Assembly: GCF_900106995.1 (NCBI RefSeq)
Contig: NZ_FNOK01000006.1
Span: 209,564-273,563, forward strand
DNA from: Saccharopolyspora shandongensis
GTDB lineage: Bacteria; Actinomycetota; Actinomycetes; Mycobacteriales; Pseudonocardiaceae
DNA length: 64,000 nt
Reading direction: 5' to 3'
A model generated the notes under the pieces. The model saw nothing but the letters and a program-made list of their open reading frames with translations, searched no databases and had not been told where the DNA came from. Of the stretch, positions 17,897 through 25,556 are shown one piece after another (within the stretch, counting starts at the first letter, position 1; each line of letters begins with the position of its first letter). Made by a program: the position numbers and the translations under genes.

Positions 17897-17950
17897 GCAG
17901 ACTCCTGTCGCCGGCCTGGCCGGACGATGTCGATGTCACCGGACGAGAAC

Positions 17951-18002
17951 CGATACCGCGCCGTATCGGATACGTCACGGTATCCGATACCGGACCGTAT
18001 CG
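17951..18002. promoter_or_regulatory. Three tandem TetR operators at 17-bp pitch
   Basis: Three 18-bp dyads follow one another: CGATAC-N6-GTATCG (17951-17968), GGATAC-N6-GTATCC (17968-17985) and CGATAC-N6-GTATCG (17985-18002). Each shares GATAC-N6-GTATC, and each overlaps the next by one base. They fill the space between the MMPL start (17896) and the TetR start (18072), so the regulator most likely controls both genes from here. Confidence 0.85.
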
Positions 18003-18071
18003 ACTACGATGGGGTAGGTTCCGGGCGAGTGCGAAAGATCACGGAACCATTTGCGGGGAGGGAAAGTTCGC

Positions 18072-18776
18072 GTGAGCAAGACCAGGTCGGCCGCGACGGC
18101 GGGCGGCGCAACCGGGCCCGGCAATCGGGAGACGGCCCGGCGGGCCAAGACCCGGGAACGGCTGATGGACGCCGCGTACGAGCAGTTCTGCGAGCACGGC
18201 ATCAACGGCATCTCCATCGAGGCCATCGCGGACGCGGCCGGGTTCACGCGCGGCGCCTTCCACTCCAACTTCGCCAGCAAGGAAGAGCTGTTCGTGGCGC
18301 TGGCCGAGCGGGAGAACCGGCTGCGGCTGGAGGCGCTGCGGGAGCGGTTCGACGTCGCGGTCGCCCCGCTCGGCCGCACCGAGGGCAAGCCCGGCCCGGA
18401 GCTGATCGAGGAAGCGCTCGCGGACCTGCTGGCATTCCTGCCGGAGGAGCGGCAGTGGTGCCTGCTCAACAGCGAGTTCCGGCTGCTCGCGATGCGCGAA
18501 CCGCAGATCGCGCCGCGCTTCCTGGAGTCCACGCGCGCCTTCCAGCAGCAGCTGTCCGACATGATCGACGCCGCGCTGGAATCGGTGGGACTGCGCTTCG
18601 CGATCGACTCGATGCACCTGACGCGACTGCTGCTCGCCCAGTTCGAGTCGGCGATGCAGGACGCGATCCTCTCCGGCGACGACGACCCGGTGCGAACGGT
18701 CCGCGACTACATCATGCTCACCCTGCCACGCCTGGTGCACGCCCTCGCCGAGGTCCGCGAACCCGCGAAGCCGTGA
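18072..18776 (+). CDS. TetR-family repressor of the MMPL/YhgE operon
   Basis: 234 residues from GTG 18072, which has GGGAGGG 9 nt upstream. The DNA-binding domain is residues 25-75 (ARRAKTRERLMDAAYEQFCE, then ISIEAIADAAGFTRGAFHSNFASKEELF), with a helical ligand-binding C-terminus. It is divergent from the MMPL pump and three operators lie in between, the standard arrangement for a drug- or lipid-sensing efflux repressor that also represses itself. Confidence 0.9.
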   Translation: MSKTRSAATAGGATGPGNRETARRAKTRERLMDAAYEQFCEHGINGISIEAIADAAGFTRGAFHSNFASKEELFVALAERENRLRLEALRERFDVAVAPLGRTEGKPGPELIEEALADLLAFLPEERQWCLLNSEFRLLAMREPQIAPRFLESTRAFQQQLSDMIDAALESVGLRFAIDSMHLTRLLLAQFESAMQDAILSGDDDPVRTVRDYIMLTLPRLVHALAEVREPAKP

Positions 18777-18863
18777 CCCGCCACCGAACGCGACCGTCGC
18801 AAGTGGAGAGACGGCGCCGTGAGCCGAACTCTGCGAAATGCTTGAACTTCGCCGAGGAGCGCG

Positions 18864-19151
18864 TCATTTCGCCTCGTGGACGATGACGCAGAGGAACTCG
18901 CGCCCACCGTGCCGCACGAGATCGGCGTCGGACGACGAATCGACCGGCAGGTGAAGCGCCTCGAGCCAGGCCGAGCCCTCCTGGGCGTGCGCGGCGTCGT
19001 ACTGCGCCAGGGCGTGGGTCCGGCTGGTCCGGATGTGGGCCAGCGCCAGGGCGGCCGCCCGGCCGGGATCGCGGTCGGCCAGGGCCTCGACGAGGCCCGC
19101 GTGCTCCGCGGCCTGGCGTTCGTACTCGTGGCCGTCTGTCTCGTTACAGTT
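18864..19151 (-). pseudogene. Truncated C-terminus of a FadR-type GntR regulator
   Basis: About 96 codons run from just after the esterase stop (TAG 19152-19154), in the same frame, to TGA at 18864-18866. The stretch EHAGLVEALADRDPGRAAAL followed by ALAHIRTSRT matches the last helices of an FCD effector domain. The DNA-binding domain is missing and there is no start. A deletion or insertion probably joined the esterase end to an old regulator gene. The identity of the last 45 residues is less sure. Confidence 0.5.
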
Positions 19152-20069
19152 CTACTCGAACCGGATCAATCCACGGCGGAGCGCGGCGAGGGTTTCGGCG
19201 ATCTGACGACGGGATACGGCCGCGCTCGTGATCACGGCCGACCGGTGGAACGTGCCGGGAAACAGGTGCAGCTCGACCGATGAGCCGCCGCACAGCAGGC
19301 CGGAGGCGTAGGCCAAGCCCTCATCGCGCAGCGGATCGTTCTCGTAGACCGACACGTACGCAGGCGGGAGGCCGGAGAGATCACCGGCGCGAGCCGGTGC
19401 GGCGTAAGGCGGAACGACCCCGCCGCAGTCCGCCAGGTAGTACCGCCAGCTCAGCACCGCGTCGGCCCGGTTCCACAGTGGAGTGTCGTCGAACGCCCGC
19501 ATCGAGGCGGTCTCCAGCCGGTCGTCGACCTCGGGCGCGTCGAGCAGCTGGAAGCACAGCGGCGGCCCGCCGCGGTCGCGGACGAGCAGCGTGAGTGCGG
19601 CGGCGAGACCGCCCCCGGCGCTCATCCCGTACACCCCGATCCGCCCCGCATCGACGCCCAACTCCCGGCTTTCGGATGCGATCCAGCGCAGCGCCGCCTC
19701 GCAGTCCCGCAGGGCGGCCGGGTACGGGTGCTCCGGAGCCAGTCGGTAGTCGACGGCCACGACGACCGCGGGCACCTGAGCGCAGAGGTCCGCGGCTTGT
19801 GCGGCGACCGTCTCCAGACCGCCCATCACGAATCCCCCGCCGTGCAACAACAACAAGGCGGGAAGCGGGCCGGTGACATCGGGCGGCCGGCAGACCCCGA
19901 CCCGCACGGAGCCGTCCGGACCGGGCACCGCGTGGTCGGTCATGTCGACCCCGCCGGCCGCCGCGCCCGCGGCGAGCTGCCGCATCCGGGCGCGAGCCCC
20001 GGCGAGGTCCTGGATGTGCAGGTCGGGCAGCGCGGGCAGGGCTGCCGCGAGCTCGGGATCCAGGCGCAC
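19152..20069 (-). CDS. Alpha/beta hydrolase, hormone-sensitive-lipase family esterase
   Basis: 305 residues. LLLLHGGGFVMG holds the oxyanion-hole HGGGF; IGVYGMSAGGGLAAAL holds the nucleophile Ser in G-x-S-A-G; the acid is the Asp in ENDPLRDEG and the base the His in PGTFHRSAV. These enzymes hydrolyse short acyl esters. GTG 20069 has GAGGGGG 7 nt upstream. It faces away from the amidohydrolase gene, with paired operator-like sites in the shared promoter region, and is followed in frame by a regulator remnant. Confidence 0.88.
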   Translation of the reverse strand: MRLDPELAAALPALPDLHIQDLAGARARMRQLAAGAAAGGVDMTDHAVPGPDGSVRVGVCRPPDVTGPLPALLLLHGGGFVMGGLETVAAQAADLCAQVPAVVVAVDYRLAPEHPYPAALRDCEAALRWIASESRELGVDAGRIGVYGMSAGGGLAAALTLLVRDRGGPPLCFQLLDAPEVDDRLETASMRAFDDTPLWNRADAVLSWRYYLADCGGVVPPYAAPARAGDLSGLPPAYVSVYENDPLRDEGLAYASGLLCGGSSVELHLFPGTFHRSAVITSAAVSRRQIAETLAALRRGLIRFE

Positions 20070-20192
20070 GTCGTCACCCCCTCGCCGACGTCACCGCATT
20101 GTCCGGCCGGCGCGGCCACCCGGGCCACTCAGCGCCTGCCCGTGGGCACCGCGCTCGCGCTCGCCACCATCGCGGCGCATTGCAGCAGGAGC

Positions 20193-20281
20193 CATAGGTA
20201 TACCAAATGCTAATCCGATCAAGTGCGCATGGCCCTTTTCTTGTATGTTCCGAACCTGCGGGATGATTTGGTATATAGAAC
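20193..20281. promoter_or_regulatory. AT-rich divergent promoter with paired GntR-like operator sites
   Basis: The 240-bp gap between esterase and amidohydrolase turns AT-rich here. TATACCAAAT (20199-20208) and ATTTGGTATA (20266-20275) are perfect 10-bp inverted copies. Each is the better half of an imperfect TGGTATACCA-type dyad of the kind bound by GntR proteins. The two dyad centres are 73 bp apart, about seven helical turns, which would allow looping. Confidence 0.5.
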
Positions 20282-20311
20282 ATTCCAAGCTTGGACTTCT
20301 AGGAGCTCGTG

Positions 20312-21571
20312 ATGTGCCTCGACCCAACCCCGCCGCCGCCCAGCAGCGTCACCCGTCGCGGGGTGCTCGCCGCAGCCGCCGTGCTGGCCGGAACCGCCGC
20401 CCTGACCACCTCGGCCGAGGCCGCTCCGCGACCCGGCTCGAACGGCGGTGACCTGGTCATCGAGGGCGGCACGCTGCTCGATCCGGCGACCGGTGAGGTC
20501 ATCGAGGACAGCGTCGTCGTGATCCGTGACGGCATCGTCCGCGCGGCCGGTTCCCGCGACCGCGTCCAGGCACCCACCGACGCCCCGCGCCTGGACGCGC
20601 GCGGCAAGTGGGTCCTGCCCGGCCTCGTCGACGCGCACATCCACCTCAACACCGCGGCCGAGGCCGCCGACGCGGTCCGCAAGGGCGCGACCAGCGCGCG
20701 CAGTGGTTCCACGAACTTCTACCAGGACATCGCCGTGCGCGAGCTGGCGTGGCAGGCACCGCAGCAGGCCCCGCACCTGAAGGCCGCGGGCGTCTTCGTT
20801 ACCCCGGACCTCGGCGACACCGTCCTCGCCGACCCCGACCTCACGTCGCTGGCGCGGCTCAAGGAGGGCGTCCGCTCGCCGGAGGCGCTGCGCCGCGTCG
20901 TCGAGGTGAACCTCGCCCGGGGCGCCGACGTGATCAAGACGCGGGTCAACGAGCGGGCCGGGCTGCCCGAGCAGGATCCGCAGACCCAGGTCTACTCCTA
21001 CGAGCAGCTCGCCGAGGTGGTGGCCGCGGCCCGGAAGCGCGGCAAGGGCGTCCTGTGCCACAGCTACAGCGAGAAGGGCTGCCACGACGCGGTGACCGCG
21101 GGCATCCGCTCGCTGGAGCACGGCGTCTTCGTCGGCGAGCGGACCCTGCACGAAATGCGCCGCCGGGACACCTACTTCACCCCGACGCTCACCGCGATGG
21201 CCGGCCTCGCCGAGTCCACCAACCCGGTCCTGGCCGAACGCGGGCGCACCTACCTGCCCATCCTCAAGGACGCCGTCCGCGCCGCCCACGAGATGGGCGT
21301 GCCGCTCGCCGCCGGAACCGACTCCTCCGGCGGCACCGTCGATCCGATCGGCCGCGAGGTGCAGCTGATGCACGAGGCCGGCCTGCCCGCGCTCGACGCC
21401 ATCCGCACCGCGACGACCTCCGCCGCGAGGCTGCTCGGCGTGGAACGCGAAGCGGGGCGGCTCACCGCAGGCTTCCAGGGCAACGCAGTCGTCGTCTCGG
21501 GCGACCCGCAGCGCGACCTGTCCGTCCTGATGGCGCCGGTGCACGTCGTCCGCTCGGGGCTGGTCGTCTAG
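20312..21571 (+). CDS. Secreted amidohydrolase-superfamily enzyme (Tat signal)
   Basis: 419 residues. ATG 20312 is chosen because AGGAG lies 6 nt upstream. A twin-arginine signal (VTRRGVLAAA, Arg 15-16) ends in AEA-AP near residue 37, so the folded enzyme is exported. Metal ligands of the superfamily are visible: VDAHIHLN (H-x-H), LCHSYSEKG, LEHGVF and AGTDSSGGT (Asp). It resembles imidazolonepropionase-like and prolidase-type amidohydrolases that cut cyclic amides or dipeptide-like bonds. Export argues against a role in the cytosolic histidine pathway nearby. Substrate unknown. Confidence 0.85.
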   Translation: MCLDPTPPPPSSVTRRGVLAAAAVLAGTAALTTSAEAAPRPGSNGGDLVIEGGTLLDPATGEVIEDSVVVIRDGIVRAAGSRDRVQAPTDAPRLDARGKWVLPGLVDAHIHLNTAAEAADAVRKGATSARSGSTNFYQDIAVRELAWQAPQQAPHLKAAGVFVTPDLGDTVLADPDLTSLARLKEGVRSPEALRRVVEVNLARGADVIKTRVNERAGLPEQDPQTQVYSYEQLAEVVAAARKRGKGVLCHSYSEKGCHDAVTAGIRSLEHGVFVGERTLHEMRRRDTYFTPTLTAMAGLAESTNPVLAERGRTYLPILKDAVRAAHEMGVPLAAGTDSSGGTVDPIGREVQLMHEAGLPALDAIRTATTSAARLLGVEREAGRLTAGFQGNAVVVSGDPQRDLSVLMAPVHVVRSGLVV

Positions 21572-21742
21572 TCCCGCCGCTTCCACCGTGGCGGGCCGTG
21601 GTCGATTCCCCGGCCCGCCACGGCGTTCCGGCAGCATTTCGTCTCTTGTGGACGGTTCCGGCACGTGCACGCAGGGCGGCCGCCGGTCCTTCGACATGAC
21701 CCGCGAGCCGGAAATCACGGGCGAACCGCGACGTGGTCCTGC

Positions 21743-21748
21743 TAGAGT
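21743..21748 (+). promoter_or_regulatory. -10 box of the ABC-F leader transcript
   Basis: TAGAGT lies exactly 6 nt before the GTG of the 7-codon leader ORF, the spacing for a leaderless mRNA in actinobacteria. No good -35 hexamer is seen, which would fit a promoter that needs an activator. Confidence 0.5.
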
Positions 21749-21754
21749 CGTCTC

Positions 21755-21778
21755 GTGCGATTCCACTACTTCCTCTGA
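21755..21778 (+). CDS. Seven-residue leader peptide of the ABC-F gene (MRFHYFL)
   Basis: GTG CGA TTC CAC TAC TTC CTC TGA encodes Met-Arg-Phe-His-Tyr-Phe-Leu. It sits at the start of the presumed leaderless transcript, 140 nt before the ABC-F start, followed by a strong hairpin and an alternative pairing region. Short aromatic leader peptides of this kind sense stalled ribosomes ahead of antibiotic-resistance ABC-F and erm genes. That this one works so is inference. Confidence 0.6.
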   Translation: MRFHYFL

Positions 21779-21795
21779 GAGCGCCGACCTAGGCG

Positions 21796-21905
21796 GCGGA
21801 CGGCCTTCGGCCGGTCCGCGCTGAGCGCATCGGTCGTTGAACGCACTACTTTTCCGGATCCCCCATCGCCCGGCGCTGGACCGTGCCCGGGGCGCGCGGG
21901 ATCCG
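21796..21905 (+). promoter_or_regulatory. Attenuator hairpins ahead of the ABC-F gene
   Basis: Hairpin 1: GCGGACGGCC (21796-21805) pairs with GGCC-G-GTCCGC (21809-21819) around a UUC loop, with a short TTTT run at 21849-21853 further on. A second pair, CGGATCCC (21855-21862) with GGGATCCG (21898-21905), ends 4 nt before the GGAGG of the ABC-F gene. A ribosome held on the leader peptide could change which forms. Confidence 0.55.
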
Positions 21906-21918
21906 TCTCGGAGGAACC

Positions 21919-23538
21919 GTGTCCACTCGCATCGTCCTACCGGCCCGCGCCCGAACCCACCTCGGCGCAGCCGAAATCCACCTCGCCCGCGGCGGTCGCG
22001 CCGTGCTCACCGGCGTCGACCTGGCGGTTTCGCCGGGTGACCGGCTCGGCGTGGTGGGCGGCAACGGCGCAGGCAAGACCACCTTGCTGCAGGTGCTCGC
22101 GGGGAACCTCGTTCCCGACAGCGGCACCGTGCACCGGGTCGGCACCTTCGGCGTCGCGGACCAAGAGATCCCGGTCGACGACGGGCGCACCGTCGGCGAC
22201 CTCATCGACATCGAGCTCGCCGACGCGCGGCGAGCCCTGCAGGAGTTCGAAGCGGCGACCGCGGCGCTGGTCGAGGAGCGCCCCGGCGCCGACGAGCAGT
22301 ACGCCGAAGCGCTGGCCGCCGCGGAGGCGCTGAACGCCTGGGATGCCGACCGCCGGGTCGACATTTCGCTGGCCGCACTCGGCGCCGTCGCCGACCGCGC
22401 CCGGCCGCTGGCCGCGCTGTCGGTCGGCCAGCGCTACCGGGTGCGGTTGGCCTGCCTCCTCGGCGCCGGGCACGACCTGCTGCTACTCGACGAGCCGACG
22501 AACCACCTCGACGCGGTCGGCCTCGAACACCTGACTACGAGGCTGCGGGAACACCCGGGCGGCGTCGTGCTCGTCAGCCACGACCGCGCGCTGCTCGCCG
22601 ACGTCGTCACCTCGGTGCTCGACCTCGACCCGACCAGGGACGGACGCCCGCGGACCTACGGCGGCGGGTACGCCGGTTACCAGCAGGGGAAGCGGGCCGA
22701 ACGCGAGCGCTGGGAGAACGAATACCGCGCACAGCAACGCGAACACCAGCGGCTCGCCGACGACCTCTCGGCTGCGCAGGACCGCCTGTCCACCGGGTGG
22801 CGACCGGAGAAGGGCACCGGCAAGCACACCCGCGCCACGCGGGCGCCCGCGCTCGTGCGGGCGGTCCACCGGCGGCAGGAAGACCTCGACGCGCACCGCG
22901 TAGACGTGCCCGCGCCGCCGCTGCGCTTCCAGGCGCCGGAACTCGGCGACATGCCAGGGGTTCCGCTCCTGCACGCCGACGAGGTGACCCTGCGCGGGCG
23001 GTTGGAGCAACCCCGGTCGCTGCTGCTGCGATCCGGCGATCGCCTCGTCATCACCGGCCGCAACGGTGCCGGGAAGTCGAGTCTGCTTTCGCTGCTGTCC
23101 GGTGAGCTCCAGCCGACGTCGGGTGCTGTGGTGCGCAACGCCGCGGCGCGGGTCTCGTGGCTCGCGCAGGAATCGCCGGCTGCGGCACGGCTGACCGCCG
23201 GTGAGGCGTACCAGTGGGCCGTCGACGAACTCGCCGTGTCCGGGCTGATCGACGGCGACGCGATCCCGTTGCCGGAGCTCGGGCTGCTGCCCGACGCCGC
23301 GGCCGGCCGACCGGTCGCCGAGTTGTCGATCGGCCAGCAACGCCGGCTGCAGCTCGCGATCGCGCTGGCCGCGCGGCCGCACGTGCTGCTGCTCGACGAG
23401 CCGACGAACCACCTGTCGATGACGCTGGTCGAAGAGCTCACGGATGCGCTGGCCACGACCACAGCGGCGATCGTTGTCGCCACGCACGACAGGCAGCTGC
23501 TGCGCGACACCGCGAACTGGCCGCGGCTGCCGCTCTGA
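21919..23538 (+). CDS. ABC-F ATPase, probable ribosome-protection antibiotic resistance protein
   Basis: 539 residues with two ABC domains and no membrane part. Domain 1 has GGNGAGKTT, LSVGQRYRVRLA and LLLLDEPTNHLD; domain 2 has GRNGAGKSS, LSIGQQRRLQLA and LLLDEPTNHLS. Between them a charged linker of about 80 residues (around ENEYRAQQREHQRLADDLSA) is the interaction arm that reaches the ribosomal P-tRNA site. The soluble tandem layout and the leader/attenuator in front fit the antibiotic-resistance branch (drugs of the macrolide, lincosamide or streptogramin classes). GTG 21919 has GGAGG 4 nt upstream. A 14-bp hairpin ends the gene. Confidence 0.88.
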   Translation: MSTRIVLPARARTHLGAAEIHLARGGRAVLTGVDLAVSPGDRLGVVGGNGAGKTTLLQVLAGNLVPDSGTVHRVGTFGVADQEIPVDDGRTVGDLIDIELADARRALQEFEAATAALVEERPGADEQYAEALAAAEALNAWDADRRVDISLAALGAVADRARPLAALSVGQRYRVRLACLLGAGHDLLLLDEPTNHLDAVGLEHLTTRLREHPGGVVLVSHDRALLADVVTSVLDLDPTRDGRPRTYGGGYAGYQQGKRAERERWENEYRAQQREHQRLADDLSAAQDRLSTGWRPEKGTGKHTRATRAPALVRAVHRRQEDLDAHRVDVPAPPLRFQAPELGDMPGVPLLHADEVTLRGRLEQPRSLLLRSGDRLVITGRNGAGKSSLLSLLSGELQPTSGAVVRNAAARVSWLAQESPAAARLTAGEAYQWAVDELAVSGLIDGDAIPLPELGLLPDAAAGRPVAELSIGQQRRLQLAIALAARPHVLLLDEPTNHLSMTLVEELTDALATTTAAIVVATHDRQLLRDTANWPRLPL

Positions 23539-23545
23539 CCGCCTC

Positions 23546-23579
23546 GCGCGGCTCCACCCGCACCAGGGTGGAGCCGCGC
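23546..23579. terminator. Perfect 14-bp stem terminator, bidirectional
   Basis: GCGCGGCTCCACCC pairs perfectly with GGGTGGAGCCGCGC around a 6-nt loop. It lies between the convergent stops of the ABC-F gene (23538) and the APC permease (23581). Confidence 0.85.
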
Positions 23580-23580
23580 C

Positions 23581-25056
23581 TCACCGCTTGTCCGCGGGCA
23601 CGGCGTCCCCGGCCGGGGCGTTGCTGCGGCCATAGTGGTGCGTGGTGAACATGTAGATCACGCCGATGGCGACCACGATTCCACCGGAGAGCAGCACGAT
23701 GTAGTTGTCGTACCAGGCGGCCTGCGGTGTTCGCGGCCACGAGATGTTCACCATCGCGCCGATCCCGTAGGCCAGCGCCACGACGTTGACCAGGAGCCCC
23801 CACCGGCCGAGGGTGAACTCGCCCGTCGGCCGCCAGCCCTTCAGCCGCGCGCGCAGGGCGGCGAACACGACCATCTGGAACGCCAGGTAGATCCCCAGGA
23901 TCGCGAACGAGACGATCTTGGTGAGCGCGTCGGTGGAGATCAGCGACCCTACAGCGATGACCACCGGCACCACGCCGGCCAGCAGGAGCGCGTACGGCGG
24001 CACGTGGCGGGCGTGGGAGAAGCGGCGCAGCAGCTTGTACCCGATGATCATCTCGTCGCGGGCGTAGGAGTAGGTCAGCCGCCCGGCCGCCGCCTGCAGG
24101 CTGATCGTGCAGGACAGGAACGAGATCAGCACGACACCCATCACCCCCCGCGCGCCCGTCGTGCCGAAGGCGCTGTTGAGCACGTTGATCAGCGGATCGG
24201 CGTCCTCGCCGGAGATGACCTTGCCGTAGTCGGGCACCGCCAGCAGCAGGGTCAGGCAGGCGAACGTCGCCGCGGCGCCGCCGATGTAGATGGTGCGCCG
24301 CATCGCCTTCGGCACGTTGCGGCCCGGGTGCGGGACTTCCTCGGCGGTGTCGCCGCACGCCTCGAAACCGTAGTACTGGTAGAAGCCGATGATCGCGGCC
24401 GCGAGGAATACCGGCAGGTAGGGGCCGGAACCGCCGGCGCCGAAGTTGTCGAACAGCACCCCCAGGCCGTGGAAGCGGTGCGTCGTCAGCAGCCAGACGC
24501 CCACGAACAGCGCGCCCAGCAGTTCGGCGGTGAACCCGATGATCGCGGCCATCGACAGCACCTTCGTGCCGCCGTAGTTGATCAGGGTGGCCACCACGAT
24601 CAGCGCGATCGTGCACAGCACATTGTTGATCACCGTCGGATGGAAGCCGAACAGCAGGGCGATGTAGGGCCCGGCGCCGTAGGCGACGCTCGTGATCGTC
24701 ACCAGCAACGCCATCAGGTAGACCCAGCCGGACATCCACGCCCAGCGCTTTCCCCACAGCCGCCGGGACCACGGGTAGATCCCGCCGGCCAGCGGGTACT
24801 GCGCGACGACCTCCCCGAACACCAGGGCGACCAGGAACTGCCCGGCGCCGGCGAGCAGGAAGCTCCAGATCATCGGCGGCCCGCCGGCGGCCAGCGCGAC
24901 CCCGAACAGCGTGTAGGTGCTGACCACCGGCGACAGGTAGGTGAACCCGAGGGCGAAGTTCGCCCACAGGCTCATGTCCCGGCGGAATTCCGTGGTGTAA
25001 CCGAGCTCGCTCAGCCGCGCGTCGTCGCTGCCGGCTTTGCTGTCCGAAGTGGACAT
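23581..25056 (-). CDS. APC-superfamily amino acid/amine permease
   Basis: 491 residues with about twelve hydrophobic segments. The first helix region NFALGFTYLSPVVSTYTLFG and the motif YPLAGGIYPWSRRLWGKRWAW are typical of the ACT/GABA-choline branch; GFEACGDTAEEVPHPGRNVPKAM is the conserved cytoplasmic loop. It imports an amino acid or amine with a cation. It starts at ATG 25056 and lies downstream of the histidine genes on the same strand, but about 180-500 nt separate them, so its link to histidine use is unsure. Confidence 0.85.
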   Translation of the reverse strand: MSTSDSKAGSDDARLSELGYTTEFRRDMSLWANFALGFTYLSPVVSTYTLFGVALAAGGPPMIWSFLLAGAGQFLVALVFGEVVAQYPLAGGIYPWSRRLWGKRWAWMSGWVYLMALLVTITSVAYGAGPYIALLFGFHPTVINNVLCTIALIVVATLINYGGTKVLSMAAIIGFTAELLGALFVGVWLLTTHRFHGLGVLFDNFGAGGSGPYLPVFLAAAIIGFYQYYGFEACGDTAEEVPHPGRNVPKAMRRTIYIGGAAATFACLTLLLAVPDYGKVISGEDADPLINVLNSAFGTTGARGVMGVVLISFLSCTISLQAAAGRLTYSYARDEMIIGYKLLRRFSHARHVPPYALLLAGVVPVVIAVGSLISTDALTKIVSFAILGIYLAFQMVVFAALRARLKGWRPTGEFTLGRWGLLVNVVALAYGIGAMVNISWPRTPQAAWYDNYIVLLSGGIVVAIGVIYMFTTHHYGRSNAPAGDAVPADKR

Positions 25057-25235
25057 CGCGGCCCCCTCGGTCGGATTCGGACCGGGTCGGCCGTGGGTTC
25101 GCGCTCGCGCTCGAACGGGTGGCCGAACGCCGGGCGACGCCTCGCGAACCGGGCCCGTTCGCTCACGAACCAGTCGGGCACCCGGACCACCTTCGTGAAC
25201 GCGGATACCGGAAATAGTCCTCCGCCGCCCGGCGT

Positions 25236-25460
25236 CTAGCTAGTCGAACCCCGCAGGTCACGCACCGTGTTGCCGAACGCGTCGCGCAGCACCTCGCGGA
25301 AGACCTCGACCGAGGCGACCGTGGCGGCCGTGGCGGTGACGGACTCGGTCGACAAGGGGCGGGTGTCGACGATCAGCTGGCCGAGCGTCCGGTCACCGCT
25401 GGTCTGCACCACCCTACCGAGACACCGCCCCGGTGCCCTGGGCCCGCTATTCCAGTCCAC
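25236..25460 (-). CDS. Hypothetical 74-residue protein or gene remnant
   Basis: Open frame with high third-position GC over the stretch TLGQLIVDTRPLSTESVTAT to EVFREVLRDAFGNTVRDLRG, so it looks coding, but I recognise no family. The first 15 residues are unlike coding sequence and no ribosome site is seen, so the N-terminus is doubtful. Its start overlaps the end of a 33-residue ORF in another frame; the two could be one frameshifted gene. The remaining 180 bases up to the permease start hold nothing I can name. Confidence 0.3.
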   Translation of the reverse strand: MDWNSGPRAPGRCLGRVVQTSGDRTLGQLIVDTRPLSTESVTATAATVASVEVFREVLRDAFGNTVRDLRGSTS

Positions 25461-25548
25461 GTTGGACGGTGCCCTGCTCTTCTTCGAGCATGGTCGCGGA
25501 CGCCTCGTCGGAGAGTTCGCGGCGATCCGTGGATTCGTGCTCGGGCAT
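25447..25548 (-). CDS. Small acidic ORF downstream of hutG
   Basis: 33 residues beginning MPEHESTDRRELSDEAS, rich in Glu and Asp. ATG 25548 is 8 nt after the hutG stop and preceded by AGGGGGAGGA, a strong ribosome site, so translation after hutG is plausible. No family recognised. Confidence 0.35.
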   Translation of the reverse strand: MPEHESTDRRELSDEASATMLEEEQGTVQRGLE

Positions 25549-25556
25549 TCCTCCCC

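Noticed and set aside
20312..21571. Amidohydrolase as the missing imidazolonepropionase
   Set aside because: It has a Tat export signal and stands alone with its own promoter, whereas HutI is cytosolic and normally linked to hutU/hutG.
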